Counted from the first letter of the stretch, positions 8,821-18,559 are shown. The stretch is DNA of 64,000 nt from Gracilimonas amylolytica (GCF_002911695.1 NZ_PQBS01000027.1:62001-126000); one strand, 5' to 3'. Numbers and translations: made by a program. The notes: a model not told the origin generated them from the letters alone.

Positions 8821-10452
8821 CTATGTTTGAATGACACCGGTTTTGAATTCCTCGATCTCCGGATTCAGATTAGCACAACTTATGGCCTTGGAAATACGAT
8901 CCCGCGTTTCAAGGGGATTGATGATCCCATCTACCCACAAACGTGAGGCGGCGTATCGGACATCCGTCTGATGGTCGTAGCGATCACTGATCTCTTTCAT
9001 GATCTTTTCCTGTTCCTCTTCACTGACTTCCTTGCCTTTCTTCTTCATCGCAGCTACCTGTATTTGCATCAAAGTTTTTGAAGCAGATGCCCCACTCATA
9101 ACTGCGATCTTGGCCGTTGGCCATGCATACATGAACCGTGGATCATACGCCCGACCACACATGGCATAATTACCGGCACCGTAACTGTTACCTGTCACAA
9201 TGGTGATCTTAGGTACGGTACTGTTGCTCATGGCGTTCACCATTTTGGCTCCATCCTTGATGATCCCGCCATGTTCACTGCGCTTGCCGATCATGAACCC
9301 GGTCACATCCTGAAAGAAGATCAATGGAATTTTTTTCTGATTGCAATTCATGATGAACCGGGCAGCTTTATCAGCACTGTCTGAATAGATCACTCCGCCG
9401 ATCTGCATCTCTCCCTGCTTGGTTCGGTTGATATTTCGCTGATTGGCGACGATCCCAACACTCCAGCCATCTATCCGGGCATAACCGGTGATCAATGTTT
9501 GCCCATATCCCTTCTTAAATTCGGTAAAGCTGTCTTCATCAACGATACAATCCAGAATGTCATAGGTGTCATAGGGGCTGGTTCGTGATTCAGGAAGAAT
9601 ATCAAAGATATCGCTGGCCGGACGTTTAGGTTCTTTTGCTTCCTTACGATTGAAGCCTGCAGTCTCAAAAGGCCCAAGTTTATCAACCAGGTCTCTTATG
9701 GTGGCCAGGCATTCCTCGTCATCCTCCATTTTATAATCGGTTACGCCGGAGATCTCAGTATGAGTGGTAGCCCCTCCCAGAGTTTCATTATCCACGTCTT
9801 CACCAATAGCGGCTTTCACGAGGTAACTTCCAGCCAGAAATACACTCCCGGTTCCATCCACGATCAGCGCTTCATCACTCATAATAGGCAGATATGCTCC
9901 ACCGGCCACGCAGCTTCCCATGATCGCTGCGATCTGAGGAATGCCTTTAGCAGATATCACCGCATTATTTCTGAACATTCTGCCAAAGTGATCCTTATCC
10001 GGAAAGATCTCATCCTGCATGGGCAAAAACACACCGGCAGAATCTACCAGGTAGATCAATGGAATATGGTTTTCAATGGCGATCTCTTGCGCTCTCAAAT
10101 TCTTTTTGGCTGTGATCGGGAACCAGGCTCCGGCTTTCACTGTGGCATCGTTCGCAACGATCATACACTTTCGGCCACTTACCTCTCCGATACCGGTGAT
10201 CACTCCACCTGCAGGACAACCACCCTGCTCTTCGTACATTTCATACCCGGCCCAAAGACCAAGTTCATAGAAATCTGAGTCTTCATCAGTTAGAAGCTTA
10301 ATGCGTTCTCTGGCTGTTAGCTTACCTTTGCCGTGTTCCTTATCAATACGTTTCTGGCCTCCACCCAGTTTGATCTGACCTTCAATTTCTCCAAATTCTT
10401 CGATTAGTTGGTGAAGCCAGTTTTTGGTAGCGCTTCCGGTTGATGTACTCAT
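8821..10452 (-). CDS. Acyl-CoA carboxylase beta subunit, methylcrotonyl-CoA type
   Basis: 543 residues, the usual length of the carboxyltransferase subunit. It has both crotonase-like halves: N-terminal GKLTARERI and the acyl-CoA-binding MGSCVAGGAYLP, C-terminal biotin-site elements VTGFMIGKRSE and GNSYGAGNYAMCGRAY. DSAGVFLPMQDEIFPD and GATTHTEISG are typical of methylcrotonyl-CoA carboxylase beta more than propionyl-CoA carboxylase. It would move CO2 from carboxybiotin to an acyl-CoA, probably in leucine degradation. No biotin carboxylase/BCCP partner lies in the window, so the alpha subunit must be encoded elsewhere. The gene is first in the minus-strand group. Confidence 0.88.
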   Translation of the reverse strand: MSTSTGSATKNWLHQLIEEFGEIEGQIKLGGGQKRIDKEHGKGKLTARERIKLLTDEDSDFYELGLWAGYEMYEEQGGCPAGGVITGIGEVSGRKCMIVANDATVKAGAWFPITAKKNLRAQEIAIENHIPLIYLVDSAGVFLPMQDEIFPDKDHFGRMFRNNAVISAKGIPQIAAIMGSCVAGGAYLPIMSDEALIVDGTGSVFLAGSYLVKAAIGEDVDNETLGGATTHTEISGVTDYKMEDDEECLATIRDLVDKLGPFETAGFNRKEAKEPKRPASDIFDILPESRTSPYDTYDILDCIVDEDSFTEFKKGYGQTLITGYARIDGWSVGIVANQRNINRTKQGEMQIGGVIYSDSADKAARFIMNCNQKKIPLIFFQDVTGFMIGKRSEHGGIIKDGAKMVNAMSNSTVPKITIVTGNSYGAGNYAMCGRAYDPRFMYAWPTAKIAVMSGASASKTLMQIQVAAMKKKGKEVSEEEQEKIMKEISDRYDHQTDVRYAASRLWVDGIINPLETRDRISKAISCANLNPEIEEFKTGVIQT

Positions 10453-10566
10453 AAACAGCTGAAATTTACTTTTATAATGATTAATGAAATGGTGCGTTGA
10501 AAATAGGGATTATATTTAATCAGTAAACCCCGATATTCAATAAATTCATTCAAAAGGTTTTAAAGT

Positions 10567-11928
10567 ATGTATAAGTTTATTGCAGTGCTGTTGGTCTTTC
10601 TTGGGATATCTCATTCTACCACGGCTCAAAGAGTCTCTTATCCCCAATTGGTGAACCGGTCTGAAATTCCGCAGATATTTATTAACGACATCGTTATACC
10701 GCATAGTGACAGTGCTTCAACCCTAATGTTCTCTTTTCGGTTCAACTACGATTTCATTCCTTTCAGAAGAGTTCAAGTCTCTGAGATCAGTCAGGCTCCT
10801 GAGAATGCAGAGTATTACTCTACACTCCGGTTCAGTGCTGAGGTATTTGAGGGTACCATAAAGAAACGAAACAGCCCGGCCACAAACACAGCCGGCAGAG
10901 ATACTTGGACCGATACCCTTTTTGTTGAAAATTTTGAAGAAACACAGACCAATAACCAATATGCATCCGGTGCACTGACTGCAACACTTGAACCGGGTAC
11001 CTATAATTACGTGCTACAGCTTTCCATGCTGCAGGAAATCAATGAACGAAGTACCCAACGCAGGGAGATCAAAGTCCCTGTGCTCTCCGGGAAGGATAAA
11101 GGAGAGATCTACCTTGTGCGGTCAGTAGATGAATCTCCCACAGGAACGAAATTCCTGCTAATGAATATGGAAGACAATATTGAATTTGGAAAAGATTTCA
11201 CGGCCCTGGTCAGATTACCAGATTATGATCCGGATAAAAATTATTCAGTTGAAGTTCGGAAAGTCTCTGAAGACCGGAATTCAGATCCTATGTACGAAAA
11301 AGAGCTCTCGAACGAGCTATTTTTTACCAATTCTTCTCTGAGTATCCATAAAGACACAGACCCTGCATTGATCCTGAACGAATCAGGACCCTTCACCTAT
11401 GCCGTTATACCTATCCCATCCAGTCAATTTGATAACTCCAGTTATACACTTGTGCTTAATGACACTAAAACAGACAGCACCGTGGCAGAGCGCAAGTTTC
11501 AAACATATTGGCAGAATATGCCGGCCAGCCTGTATAACCTTGATATTGCCATCAACATGTTGAAATTCATTTTGCCGGAAGATGAAGTTGAGCAACTTGG
11601 ACGGGGCTCAGATAAACAAAAAGAACAAAAATTCAGGGAATTCTGGGATAGCCGTGATCCAACCCCTAATACGGTGTTTAATGAACTGATGGCTGAATAT
11701 TATCGCAGAATAGATCACGCCTTTAAGGAGTTTGGTAGCCAGCAGGAACCCATGGGGCATGAAAGTGACCGTGGAGAGATCTATATAAAATTTGGACCGC
11801 CAAGTTCAAAAGAGAGAGTCTTCCCACCCGGTGGAAAGACCCGTGAAACCTGGAAATACCCAAACCAAACCTTTGTGTTTGAAGCCGTTTCAGGATTCGG
11901 TGATTTCAAACTTATCGGAAAACAGTAA
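10567..11928 (+). CDS. GWxTD domain-containing secreted protein
   Basis: 453 residues with a signal peptide (hydrophobic residues 3-18, cleavage after TTAQ). The middle is beta-rich. The C-terminal 110 residues carry the GWxTD-type domain: EQKFREFWDSRDPTPNT, then EYYRRIDHAFKEF, DRGEIYIKFGPPS and ETWKYPNQTFVFE. Family function is unknown; members are found in Bacteroidetes, Chlorobi and Acidobacteria and are exported. It is followed by pdxA after 41 bp. The gene is divergent from the carboxylase. Confidence 0.85.
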   Translation: MYKFIAVLLVFLGISHSTTAQRVSYPQLVNRSEIPQIFINDIVIPHSDSASTLMFSFRFNYDFIPFRRVQVSEISQAPENAEYYSTLRFSAEVFEGTIKKRNSPATNTAGRDTWTDTLFVENFEETQTNNQYASGALTATLEPGTYNYVLQLSMLQEINERSTQRREIKVPVLSGKDKGEIYLVRSVDESPTGTKFLLMNMEDNIEFGKDFTALVRLPDYDPDKNYSVEVRKVSEDRNSDPMYEKELSNELFFTNSSLSIHKDTDPALILNESGPFTYAVIPIPSSQFDNSSYTLVLNDTKTDSTVAERKFQTYWQNMPASLYNLDIAINMLKFILPEDEVEQLGRGSDKQKEQKFREFWDSRDPTPNTVFNELMAEYYRRIDHAFKEFGSQQEPMGHESDRGEIYIKFGPPSSKERVFPPGGKTRETWKYPNQTFVFEAVSGFGDFKLIGKQ

Positions 11929-11969
11929 GGTTATGGATTACACGGTTTAAGTTGTAATTTCAGCTACTT

Positions 11970-12977
11970 ATGCAATCAGAAATAAAACCTAAAATTGCGA
12001 TATCAATTGGCGACTTCAATGGCATTGGTCCGGAAGTTGTACTCAAAAGTGTTTCTTCTGCCCTGCATACCTCTACTCCGGTCATTATCGCACCGGTTGG
12101 GGTTATTGAATATTATAAAGAGCTCTTAAATCAGGATATCAATTTCAATGTCTTAAATGAAGATCTTGATATTCACACTGATGAGATCAACGTTTATCCG
12201 ATACAAACCAATAACCTTTCTATAACCCCCGGTACCCTTTCAAAAGAAAGTGGAAAGGTGGCGATGCAAGCCATTGAAACCGGGATACAATTCTGCCTTG
12301 AACATAAGACGGATGCCCTTGTAACGGCCCCGATATCTAAAGAGTCCGTAAACCTTGCCGGATATGATATTCCGGGCCATACCGAATTTCTGGCCTCCTC
12401 TACGGATACTGAATCAGTTCTGATGATGCTGGTCAGTGGTTCCTTAAGAGTTGCCCTCGTTACCACTCACATTCCCATAAAGGACGTAGCCAAATCCATT
12501 GATCCGGAACTCATTAAAGATAAAGTGGATCTGCTGGCCAAAAGTTTGATCAAGGATTTTGGTATCAGGGAACCCAGGATCGCCGTATTTGGGCTGAATC
12601 CTCACGCCGGTGATGGCGGAGTGATCGGCCGGGAAGAACTGGATATGATCATTCCAACACTCAAAGAAATAAATGACAGTTACGAATCCGTTCAGGTGAA
12701 TGGTCCGTACCCGGCTGACGGCTTTTTCGGCCAAAAAATGTATGAAAATTATGATGGTATTCTGGCCATGTATCACGATCAGGGACTTGCTCCCTTTAAG
12801 TTACTTTCGTTTGGGAAAGGAGTTAATTTCACCGCCGGCCTCCCTATCATCAGAACCTCTCCGGATCATGGAACGGCCTTTAATATTGCCGGCAAAGGTG
12901 TGGCCAATCCTTCCTCATTCAAAGAAGCCTACGATCTGGCTGTAGAACTTTCAAATAAGAAATTGCGTGAAAACTGA
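11970..12977 (+). CDS. pdxA: 4-hydroxythreonine-4-phosphate dehydrogenase
   Basis: 335 residues. Family signatures: ISIGDFNGIGPEV at the start, VTAPISKESVNLAG with PGHTEFLA (metal His), GLNPHAGDGG, and MYHDQGLAPFKLLSF plus GLPIIRTSPDHGTAFNIAGK near the end. The enzyme oxidises 4-phospho-hydroxy-threonine with NAD to make the PdxJ substrate in pyridoxal phosphate synthesis. Metal-ligand histidines are all present. pdxJ is not in the window. Its 3' end overlaps the methyltransferase by 11 bp. Confidence 0.95.
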   Translation: MQSEIKPKIAISIGDFNGIGPEVVLKSVSSALHTSTPVIIAPVGVIEYYKELLNQDINFNVLNEDLDIHTDEINVYPIQTNNLSITPGTLSKESGKVAMQAIETGIQFCLEHKTDALVTAPISKESVNLAGYDIPGHTEFLASSTDTESVLMMLVSGSLRVALVTTHIPIKDVAKSIDPELIKDKVDLLAKSLIKDFGIREPRIAVFGLNPHAGDGGVIGREELDMIIPTLKEINDSYESVQVNGPYPADGFFGQKMYENYDGILAMYHDQGLAPFKLLSFGKGVNFTAGLPIIRTSPDHGTAFNIAGKGVANPSSFKEAYDLAVELSNKKLREN

Positions 12978-13749
12978 TACAACACCAATATATACGGCTT
13001 TAGCTGAATTATATGATACCTTGATGGATGATGTCGATTATGAAATGTGGGCTGATTTCATTGACGAGGTCATACAAACCCATCATCCCAATCCGATCGA
13101 TGTGCTGGAGCTCGCCTGTGGAACCGGTGCTATCTCGCTTTGCCTGGCACGGTTCGATGAATACAACCTGACCGGCACCGATCTCTCTCCTGCTATGATC
13201 GAGAAAGCGCGTCAAAAAGCCGCCGAACGGGAACTCGATGTGCAATTTCGAAGTATGAATTTTTTAGATATTGACATCGAACAGACCTTCGATATCATAT
13301 TTTCGGTCTTCGATAGCGTCAATTATCTGCATGATAAAGCCGATATCCTGAAAATGCTGAGAGGATGTCATAAGATCTTAAAGCCAAACGGACTTCTTAT
13401 TTTTGATTTTTCAACTCCAAAAAACTCTCTGGAAGCCGTCGATTATCTGAATAACGAAGAAGGGAGTTTCGGATCCTACCGTTATTTCAGAAGAAGCAAA
13501 TACGATCCACACAATAATTTTCACTACAACATCTTTGATATTGACTACATGAAAGAAGACGGAAAAACCGTTGCAGACAGTTTTCAGGAGGTTCACAAAC
13601 AAAGAGTGTATTCTCTTGACGAAATGTTGTCAATTTTAGCTCAAACGCCCTATCATCAGGTTGCCAAATACGAAGATTTTGATTTGGTTGATGCAGACGA
13701 AAACAGTGCACGCGTAACAATGGTTCTTAAATGTCAGAAACAGCCGTAA
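12967..13749 (+). CDS. Class I SAM-dependent methyltransferase
   Basis: 260 residues. Motif I is VLELACGTGAISL (about residues 46-58), followed by LTGTDLSPAMIEKAR (motif II) and IIFSVFDSVNYLH (motif IV region). The layout matches the small DUF/UbiE-like methyltransferases often placed beside cell division or pdxA genes. Substrate unknown. The start is a GTG inside the last codons of pdxA; no ATG occurs in frame before the conserved AELYDTLM segment. It overlaps ftsE by 19 bp, giving a pdxA-methyltransferase-ftsE coupled set. Confidence 0.8.
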   Translation: MKTDTTPIYTALAELYDTLMDDVDYEMWADFIDEVIQTHHPNPIDVLELACGTGAISLCLARFDEYNLTGTDLSPAMIEKARQKAAERELDVQFRSMNFLDIDIEQTFDIIFSVFDSVNYLHDKADILKMLRGCHKILKPNGLLIFDFSTPKNSLEAVDYLNNEEGSFGSYRYFRRSKYDPHNNFHYNIFDIDYMKEDGKTVADSFQEVHKQRVYSLDEMLSILAQTPYHQVAKYEDFDLVDADENSARVTMVLKCQKQP

Positions 13750-14432
13750 TTGAACTTAAAAATGTAACCCTGAACTACGATAAGAACAGGGTTTTGGACG
13801 ACGTTAACTTCAAACTACATAACGGGGAGTTCGCATATCTTATCGGTCCAACCGGAATCGGTAAAAGTACCTTCCTTAAACTCTTATATCGAGATGTGGT
13901 CCCTGATTCCGGAACGGTTCGTGTCACAGAATACCCTGTTAACAAGATCAGTGAACGCGAAGTCCCTATGCTGCGAAGACGGCTTGGTATTGTATTTCAG
14001 GATTTTCAGTTACTGAAAGACCGTAATGTTTTTGATAACGTGGCTTTTTCACTTCAGGTAACCGGTGAGAAACCGAAATTCATAAAAGAACGGGTGCTTG
14101 AGGTTTTGACCATGGTTGGACTAAGCCACCGAAGAAAACATCTTCCCAGAGACCTTTCAGGTGGAGAACAACAGCGGGTAGTGATTGCCCGTGCCCTTGC
14201 CAATGAACCACGCATTTTGCTGGCCGACGAGCCAACAGGTAACCTCGATCCCAAGGCTACAAAAGAGATCATGGAGCTGCTCAGAACCATTAACAATCGT
14301 GGTATGGCCGTACTCATGATCACTCACGACTATGCCGTGGTCAAAAAGTATAAGGCAAGAACCGTGCGTATGGTAAATGGCAAAACACAGGATCTTGTCT
14401 GGAAAGGCGATAAACTGGTTCCTGTCAAATAA
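13731..14432 (+). CDS. ftsE: Cell-division ABC ATPase FtsE
   Basis: 233 residues. Walker [10 protein letters not shown] (about 39-47), Q-loop [11 protein letters not shown] signature LSGGEQQRV, Walker [10 protein letters not shown] and switch His in MITHDY. The order and [14 protein letters not shown] segment match FtsE rather than LolD. FtsE pairs with FtsX to control septal peptidoglycan hydrolases through coiled-coil activators; an M23 peptidase with a coiled coil lies far away at 58630. No ftsX follows; queG comes next. Identity as FtsE rather than another MacB-like ATPase is likely but not certain. Confidence 0.8.
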   Translation: MSETAVIELKNVTLNYDKNRVLDDVNFKLHNGEFAYLIGPTGIGKSTFLKLLYRDVVPDSGTVRVTEYPVNKISEREVPMLRRRLGIVFQDFQLLKDRNVFDNVAFSLQVTGEKPKFIKERVLEVLTMVGLSHRRKHLPRDLSGGEQQRVVIARALANEPRILLADEPTGNLDPKATKEIMELLRTINNRGMAVLMITHDYAVVKKYKARTVRMVNGKTQDLVWKGDKLVPVK

Positions 14433-14459
14433 TTTCAATCCCCTTCAGACCTAATTTGA

Positions 14460-15425
14460 ATGATGGTCGATCAGCAACAATTGACGGAGCAGATCAGGGC
14501 TTATGCTCTTGAATTAGGATTTGACGCCTGTGGTTTCGCTAGGGCACAGCACTTACCCCACGAAGAACGCAGGTTAGGTGAATGGCTTGATCAGGACAGA
14601 AATGGCACGATGAGCTGGATGGAAAACCATTTTGAAAAACGGGTCGACCCAACACTGCTTGTTCCCGGTTCGAAGACTGTTGTTTCTGTTTTAGCCAGTT
14701 ACTGGCATCCATCCCATGCCCGGCAGATCGGTGACACCGAACATCCACTGATATCTAAATATGCACAGGGACGTGACTATCATAAGGTTTTGAAAAAGAA
14801 GCTGAAAAAGTTGTTCCGGTTTACTAAAGATAAATTTGGTGGACTGGAGGGACGTATATTTACGGATTCAGCCCCGGTTCTTGATAAGGTATGGGCACAG
14901 CGGGCAGGACTTGGCTGGATCGGTAAGAACTCCAATTTACTAAACAAAGACATCGGTTCGTTCTTCTTTATCGGTGAAATGATCATTGATGCAGAATTGA
15001 ATTACGATGCTCCCCAAACTGACCATTGTGGTACATGTACCCGATGTATAGATTCTTGCCCTACCGATGCGATTTACGAACCTTACCGCGTGGATGCCAC
15101 CAAATGTATCTCCTACCTAACCATAGAGCTTAAGGATGAAATTGCAGATTCAGAACAGGATGGAATCCAAAATTGGATCTATGGGTGTGACATTTGTCAG
15201 GATGTATGCCCCTGGAACAGCAAAGCTAAAATAGCCTCCTTCACTGATCTTCACCCCAGAGATTATGTGGTTGACCATGATCTTAAGTTCTGGCAAGATC
15301 TCACTCAGGACCAATACGATTCCATTTTTGAAGGCAGCGCCATTCGGCGAGCCAAGTTTGATAAATTCAGCCACAATGTTTCAGTGGTATCCAAGAACAT
15401 TACTCAGATGGATCAAAAGAACTGA
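14460..15425 (+). CDS. queG: Epoxyqueuosine reductase
   Basis: 321 residues. The catalytic Asp lies in FTDSAPVLDK, followed by GLGWIGKN. Two [4Fe-4S] clusters are provided by CGTCTRCIDSCP and by CDICQDVCPWN plus a Cys upstream. The protein converts epoxyqueuosine to queuosine in tRNA, using a cobalamin cofactor. Two consecutive ATG codons open the frame; the first is taken. Its 3' end overlaps the convergent gene by 13 bp. Confidence 0.95.
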   Translation: MMVDQQQLTEQIRAYALELGFDACGFARAQHLPHEERRLGEWLDQDRNGTMSWMENHFEKRVDPTLLVPGSKTVVSVLASYWHPSHARQIGDTEHPLISKYAQGRDYHKVLKKKLKKLFRFTKDKFGGLEGRIFTDSAPVLDKVWAQRAGLGWIGKNSNLLNKDIGSFFFIGEMIIDAELNYDAPQTDHCGTCTRCIDSCPTDAIYEPYRVDATKCISYLTIELKDEIADSEQDGIQNWIYGCDICQDVCPWNSKAKIASFTDLHPRDYVVDHDLKFWQDLTQDQYDSIFEGSAIRRAKFDKFSHNVSVVSKNITQMDQKN

Positions 15426-16234
15426 TAATCCCCGGTTGTTAAACGCCGGTTAGTTTCATCAATTGAGACCCCTTCCATGGTAAATGTATCACCACTTTCT
15501 TTTTCTGTGACTTTCATATAAAGAACTGAGGCATTCCGCATATCATCCGGGTAACCGTAGTCCGGTGTCTTTTCATTGTTTTTGAAGGACGGAAACATTC
15601 CTGAAAAACTCATATCAATCTCATTTGTATAATACATGACGACCGTTGATTCATCATTCTCGATCTGCTTTCCCTGTGCTTCATAACCCAGAATTGTTTT
15701 GGATGGAAGATCTGTAATGACAAACTCTTCATTATCCATTTCTGAATCGTCGTAGGTTTCAACATCATCCGGAAGTGAATACGTGATGGCCATTTTGTTT
15801 TCCTCTTGTTCTACAAATGAGATCATACTGCCCAGGTCTCCATCCATAACCATAAACATTCCCTCCGCCTCGGGTATCTCATATCCCACATAATTACCGC
15901 CTGAGGTGAGGTAATAATCAAAAAACATATCATCATCCATTTCAGCATTGGATATTTTCATCTTGAATTTCCAATCGAATGAATAATCGGAAGGCAAATT
16001 CTCCGGTTTAGAGGTTCTTTCCGATCTTCCATAAGGATTATTCTCAGACTTGAACTGGACATCAACCTTATCAACCACAGCATCGGCTACCCGTTCTGAA
16101 ATTTTATCCGAAACCCGATTCTCAACCTTCGATTTTGTCTTTTCTTTGATCTTTTTCCAGATCTGCGCTTCTGCAACTGCACTCATTGAAAAACTTATCA
16201 GTAAAACACCCGCAAAAAACTTAATGATTTTCAT
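15413..16234 (-). CDS. Secreted protein of unknown function, DUF4412-like
   Basis: About 273 residues. A signal peptide (MKIIKFFAGVLLISFSMSAVAEAQ) precedes a charged stretch rich in Lys/Val (WKKIKEKTKSKVENRVSDKI), probably helical, then a beta-rich domain that resembles DUF4412 in strand pattern (FKMKISNAEMDDDMFFDYY, then GMFMVMDGDLGSM). The start is set at the ATG 16234, with AAGG about 10 bp upstream, rather than the GTG at 16243. Highly acidic mature part, as expected for a halophile-leaning periplasm. Function unknown. Confidence 0.7.
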   Translation of the reverse strand: MKIIKFFAGVLLISFSMSAVAEAQIWKKIKEKTKSKVENRVSDKISERVADAVVDKVDVQFKSENNPYGRSERTSKPENLPSDYSFDWKFKMKISNAEMDDDMFFDYYLTSGGNYVGYEIPEAEGMFMVMDGDLGSMISFVEQEENKMAITYSLPDDVETYDDSEMDNEEFVITDLPSKTILGYEAQGKQIENDESTVVMYYTNEIDMSFSGMFPSFKNNEKTPDYGYPDDMRNASVLYMKVTEKESGDTFTMEGVSIDETNRRLTTGDYQFF

Positions 16235-16320
16235 ACCTGTCACCTTTTTAGATTTATAGATTGCTCACACCTATATACGACATAAAGTCCAAAAACAGAT
16301 CATTTAGATTAAAATGTATA

Positions 16321-16352
16321 AAAAAAGCCGACCTGCAAAACAGGCCGGCTTT
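16321..16352 (-). terminator. Intrinsic terminator for the 16400 lipoprotein gene
   Basis: Read on the minus strand, AAGCCGGCCTG pairs with CAGGTCGGCTT (one G-T) around a TTTTG loop and is followed by a run of T (plus-strand A at 16321-16326). Confidence 0.85.
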
Positions 16353-16399
16353 AACCCATGATCAACCAACTGAGGTTGAATCAATAGTTATGAAGTAAT

Positions 16400-17203
16400 T
16401 TATACCCCACAACTCACGTCCTGAAACTGACTGTCCCAGCAATAACGGTTACCTGAATCATTACCGATCTGATAATATCCGGTCTCAGTTGAGGTATCCC
16501 AATGGATATATATATTTTCGGTTCCATACGTGTAGGTCATATCAAATGAAGTACCATCCTGAACAAAGGTGTAAAACTCCTCTCCTTCCTGACCTGAATC
16601 ACCGTATAAACGGGTTTCGAGTTCAAACTGATCATCTCCACTCCGTGTCCATTCCGAGGTCATTAACGGTTCTTCAGTATTTGTATCAGGATTCAGGGAG
16701 TTGAAGGTCCAGTCCCCATATGAACCATCATTAGCCATCGTCCCTTCAATCATAGTATAATCTTCAAATGAGTTACCCTGTCCATCATCATAGGACCAGT
16801 TCATCTCCCAGCGAATAGAATCTGTCAGTTCCTGAGCCGTCAATACGATGGATATAGATTCGCCCTCGTACGCATACGAATACGTCCAGGTCCAGACTCC
16901 GTTATCAAACTCCGCCTCTTCTGTGTCTGCCGAGCTAAAGAAAGAACTGTAGATCTGCCCAAATTGACTAAAGGTCATCAGGCCCAACGCGTAGGATTTC
17001 CCATCATAGAAGTTATTGGTGGTCTGAAGCTTTGGATTATTATCCATAAAGTAGGACAGGTCCGGCTCTGCATCTTCAAAGGTTGGAATGGCAGGAGGAT
17101 CTTCATCCATCCCTGAAACAGGATCATCGCTGCCGCAGGATGTCCATACAAATAATGACAGTAGTAGTGTGACTGTAAACAGTCGAATTGTATAGTTTTT
17201 CAT
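16400..17203 (-). CDS. Acidic lipoprotein of unknown function
   Basis: 267 residues. Lipobox WTSC puts the lipidated Cys at residue 23, followed by the flexible GSDDPVSGMDEDPP linker common in Bacteroidetes lipoproteins. The rest is rich in Trp, Tyr, Asp and Glu in alternating strand patterns (WTWTYSYAYEG, IRWEMNWSYDDG), suggesting an all-beta, lipocalin-like body. I recognise no family. Single gene between terminator 16321 and the sigma factor. An outer-membrane or periplasmic location follows from the lipobox; the function is not known. Confidence 0.7.
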   Translation of the reverse strand: MKNYTIRLFTVTLLLSLFVWTSCGSDDPVSGMDEDPPAIPTFEDAEPDLSYFMDNNPKLQTTNNFYDGKSYALGLMTFSQFGQIYSSFFSSADTEEAEFDNGVWTWTYSYAYEGESISIVLTAQELTDSIRWEMNWSYDDGQGNSFEDYTMIEGTMANDGSYGDWTFNSLNPDTNTEEPLMTSEWTRSGDDQFELETRLYGDSGQEGEEFYTFVQDGTSFDMTYTYGTENIYIHWDTSTETGYYQIGNDSGNRYCWDSQFQDVSCGV

Positions 17204-17276
17204 GTTGTACCGATTTTTGGTTAATACTTGTATCAGTACATGCGAAAAACAGAAGAAAAATGGGTCACCCGAAATA

Positions 17277-17909
17277 TTAAATTTTATCTCTCTTGTCGAT
17301 AAGGGCTTTGTACAATAACTCCCTGGCTCTGAAAATATGGGCTTTTACGGTCCCTAATGGAAGATCAAGTATTTCTGCGATCTCCTGGTAAGATTTTTCT
17401 TCCATATGTCTCATCTCAATGACCAATCGGTACTTCTCCGGGAGATCATCAATTGCCTCCTGAACGATGGCTTTACGTTCTTTTTTCATGACCGGTTCAT
17501 CGGTAGAGAAACTTTCATCCGGCAGCTGAATTTCCATATCTCCATCCTTGGTCTTATAAGGCTGATCGATGGAAAGGGTTTGGAGTTTTTTCTTTCTCAG
17601 ATAATCGATGGTGTGATTGGTAGCAATGCGATATATCCAGGTCGAAAATGCATATTCGTTACTATAGGAATTCAGGTTATGAAAGGCTTTCATGAATACC
17701 TCCTGAACCAGGTCATCAACCAGTTCCACCTCTTTTATCATCTTCCGGATATGGAAATAGAGCGGCTTTTGATATTTATCTACAAGTTTACTGTAAGAAT
17801 CTTCCCTGCCGGCCAGTGCTTCACTTACCAAAGCATCATCTTCCAGACTGCTCGCAGACGCATTTTTACGTGGTGAGTTATTTTCCAATTCTGAGTTTTC
17901 TTCTGCCAT
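17277..17909 (-). CDS. RNA polymerase ECF sigma factor
   Basis: 210 residues. Region 2 is seen at LVDKYQKPLYFHIRKM to DDLVQEVFMKAFHNL and YAFSTWIYRIATNHTIDYLRKK; region 4 at LPEKYRLVIEMRHMEEKSYQEIA and LPLGTVKAHIFRAREL. The N-terminal 30 residues are a polar extension. RpoE-type (ECF) sigma factors switch on envelope or oxidative stress genes and are usually held by an anti-sigma factor, but no anti-sigma gene is adjacent. A small beta-barrel gene lies divergently 158 bp away and may be a target (inference). Confidence 0.9.
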   Translation of the reverse strand: MAEENSELENNSPRKNASASSLEDDALVSEALAGREDSYSKLVDKYQKPLYFHIRKMIKEVELVDDLVQEVFMKAFHNLNSYSNEYAFSTWIYRIATNHTIDYLRKKKLQTLSIDQPYKTKDGDMEIQLPDESFSTDEPVMKKERKAIVQEAIDDLPEKYRLVIEMRHMEEKSYQEIAEILDLPLGTVKAHIFRARELLYKALIDKRDKI

Positions 17910-18067
17910 ATCCGAATTAAATTCAGCCCTTAAAATACAAAGCCTGTGCTAAATGAAAATGCTTTTTTTAAGTATAATTTTAAATATGAACCTTTTTTAG
18001 TACACTTTACGCATTAATGGTTGAAGCATTTATGCAACAACTATAATAACAACAAAAATAAATACTC

Positions 18068-18559
18068 ATGAAAAAACTAACTACTTCTATATTCTTGGTA
18101 CTTTGCTCAATTTTAGCTGTACAAAGTGCACAGGCACAATTTAAAGCCGGTGTTGGACTTATGTACGGTACTGAGGTTGAACAACTGGGTATTCGTGTTG
18201 ACGGGGTTTACACGATCAATGAGCAATTCAGAGGTGTAGCTGATTTCGGCTATTACTTTCCTGAAGATATGAATGGCGGTAGTATTAACTACTGGGAACT
18301 TAACCTGAATGGTAACTATATGTTCTTCTCTGATCCTGATCAGGGACTGAACGCCTATGCCTTAGCCGGTCTGAACTTCTTTAATGTATCGGTAGATATC
18401 GATGGATTTGGCAGCAGTTCTAGTAACGAAACCGGATTAAATCTGGGGGCAGGCTTGGAGTACAATCTTGATTTTGCCGAATTGTTTGCTGAAGCCAAAT
18501 TTGTCATCAGTGATGCTGATCAGCTAAACATTGGTGCCGGTCTAAGGTTCCCTTTCTAA
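18068..18559 (+). CDS. Small outer-membrane beta-barrel protein
   Basis: 163 residues. Signal peptide MKKLTTSIFLVLCSILAVQSAQA, then about eight amphipathic strands alternating with short turns (FKAGVGLMYG, QFRGVADFGYYF, YWELNLNGNYMFF, LNAYALAGLNFF), ending in the OMP signature GAGLRFPF with terminal Phe. This fits an OmpX/OmpW-like eight-stranded barrel inserted by BamA. Function unknown. The start lies after an A-rich leader with no Shine-Dalgarno. A strong terminator follows. Confidence 0.8.
   Translation: MKKLTTSIFLVLCSILAVQSAQAQFKAGVGLMYGTEVEQLGIRVDGVYTINEQFRGVADFGYYFPEDMNGGSINYWELNLNGNYMFFSDPDQGLNAYALAGLNFFNVSVDIDGFGSSSSNETGLNLGAGLEYNLDFAELFAEAKFVISDADQLNIGAGLRFPF

Noticed and set aside
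9760-10278. A 172-codon open frame on + opposite the carboxylase
   Set aside because: It is antisense to a protein with clear family motifs and has no recognisable domain or start signal; a frame shadow of the real gene.
17406-17876. A 156-codon open frame on + opposite the ECF sigma factor
   Set aside because: The minus-strand sigma factor has intact regions 2 and 4; the plus frame has no known motif.
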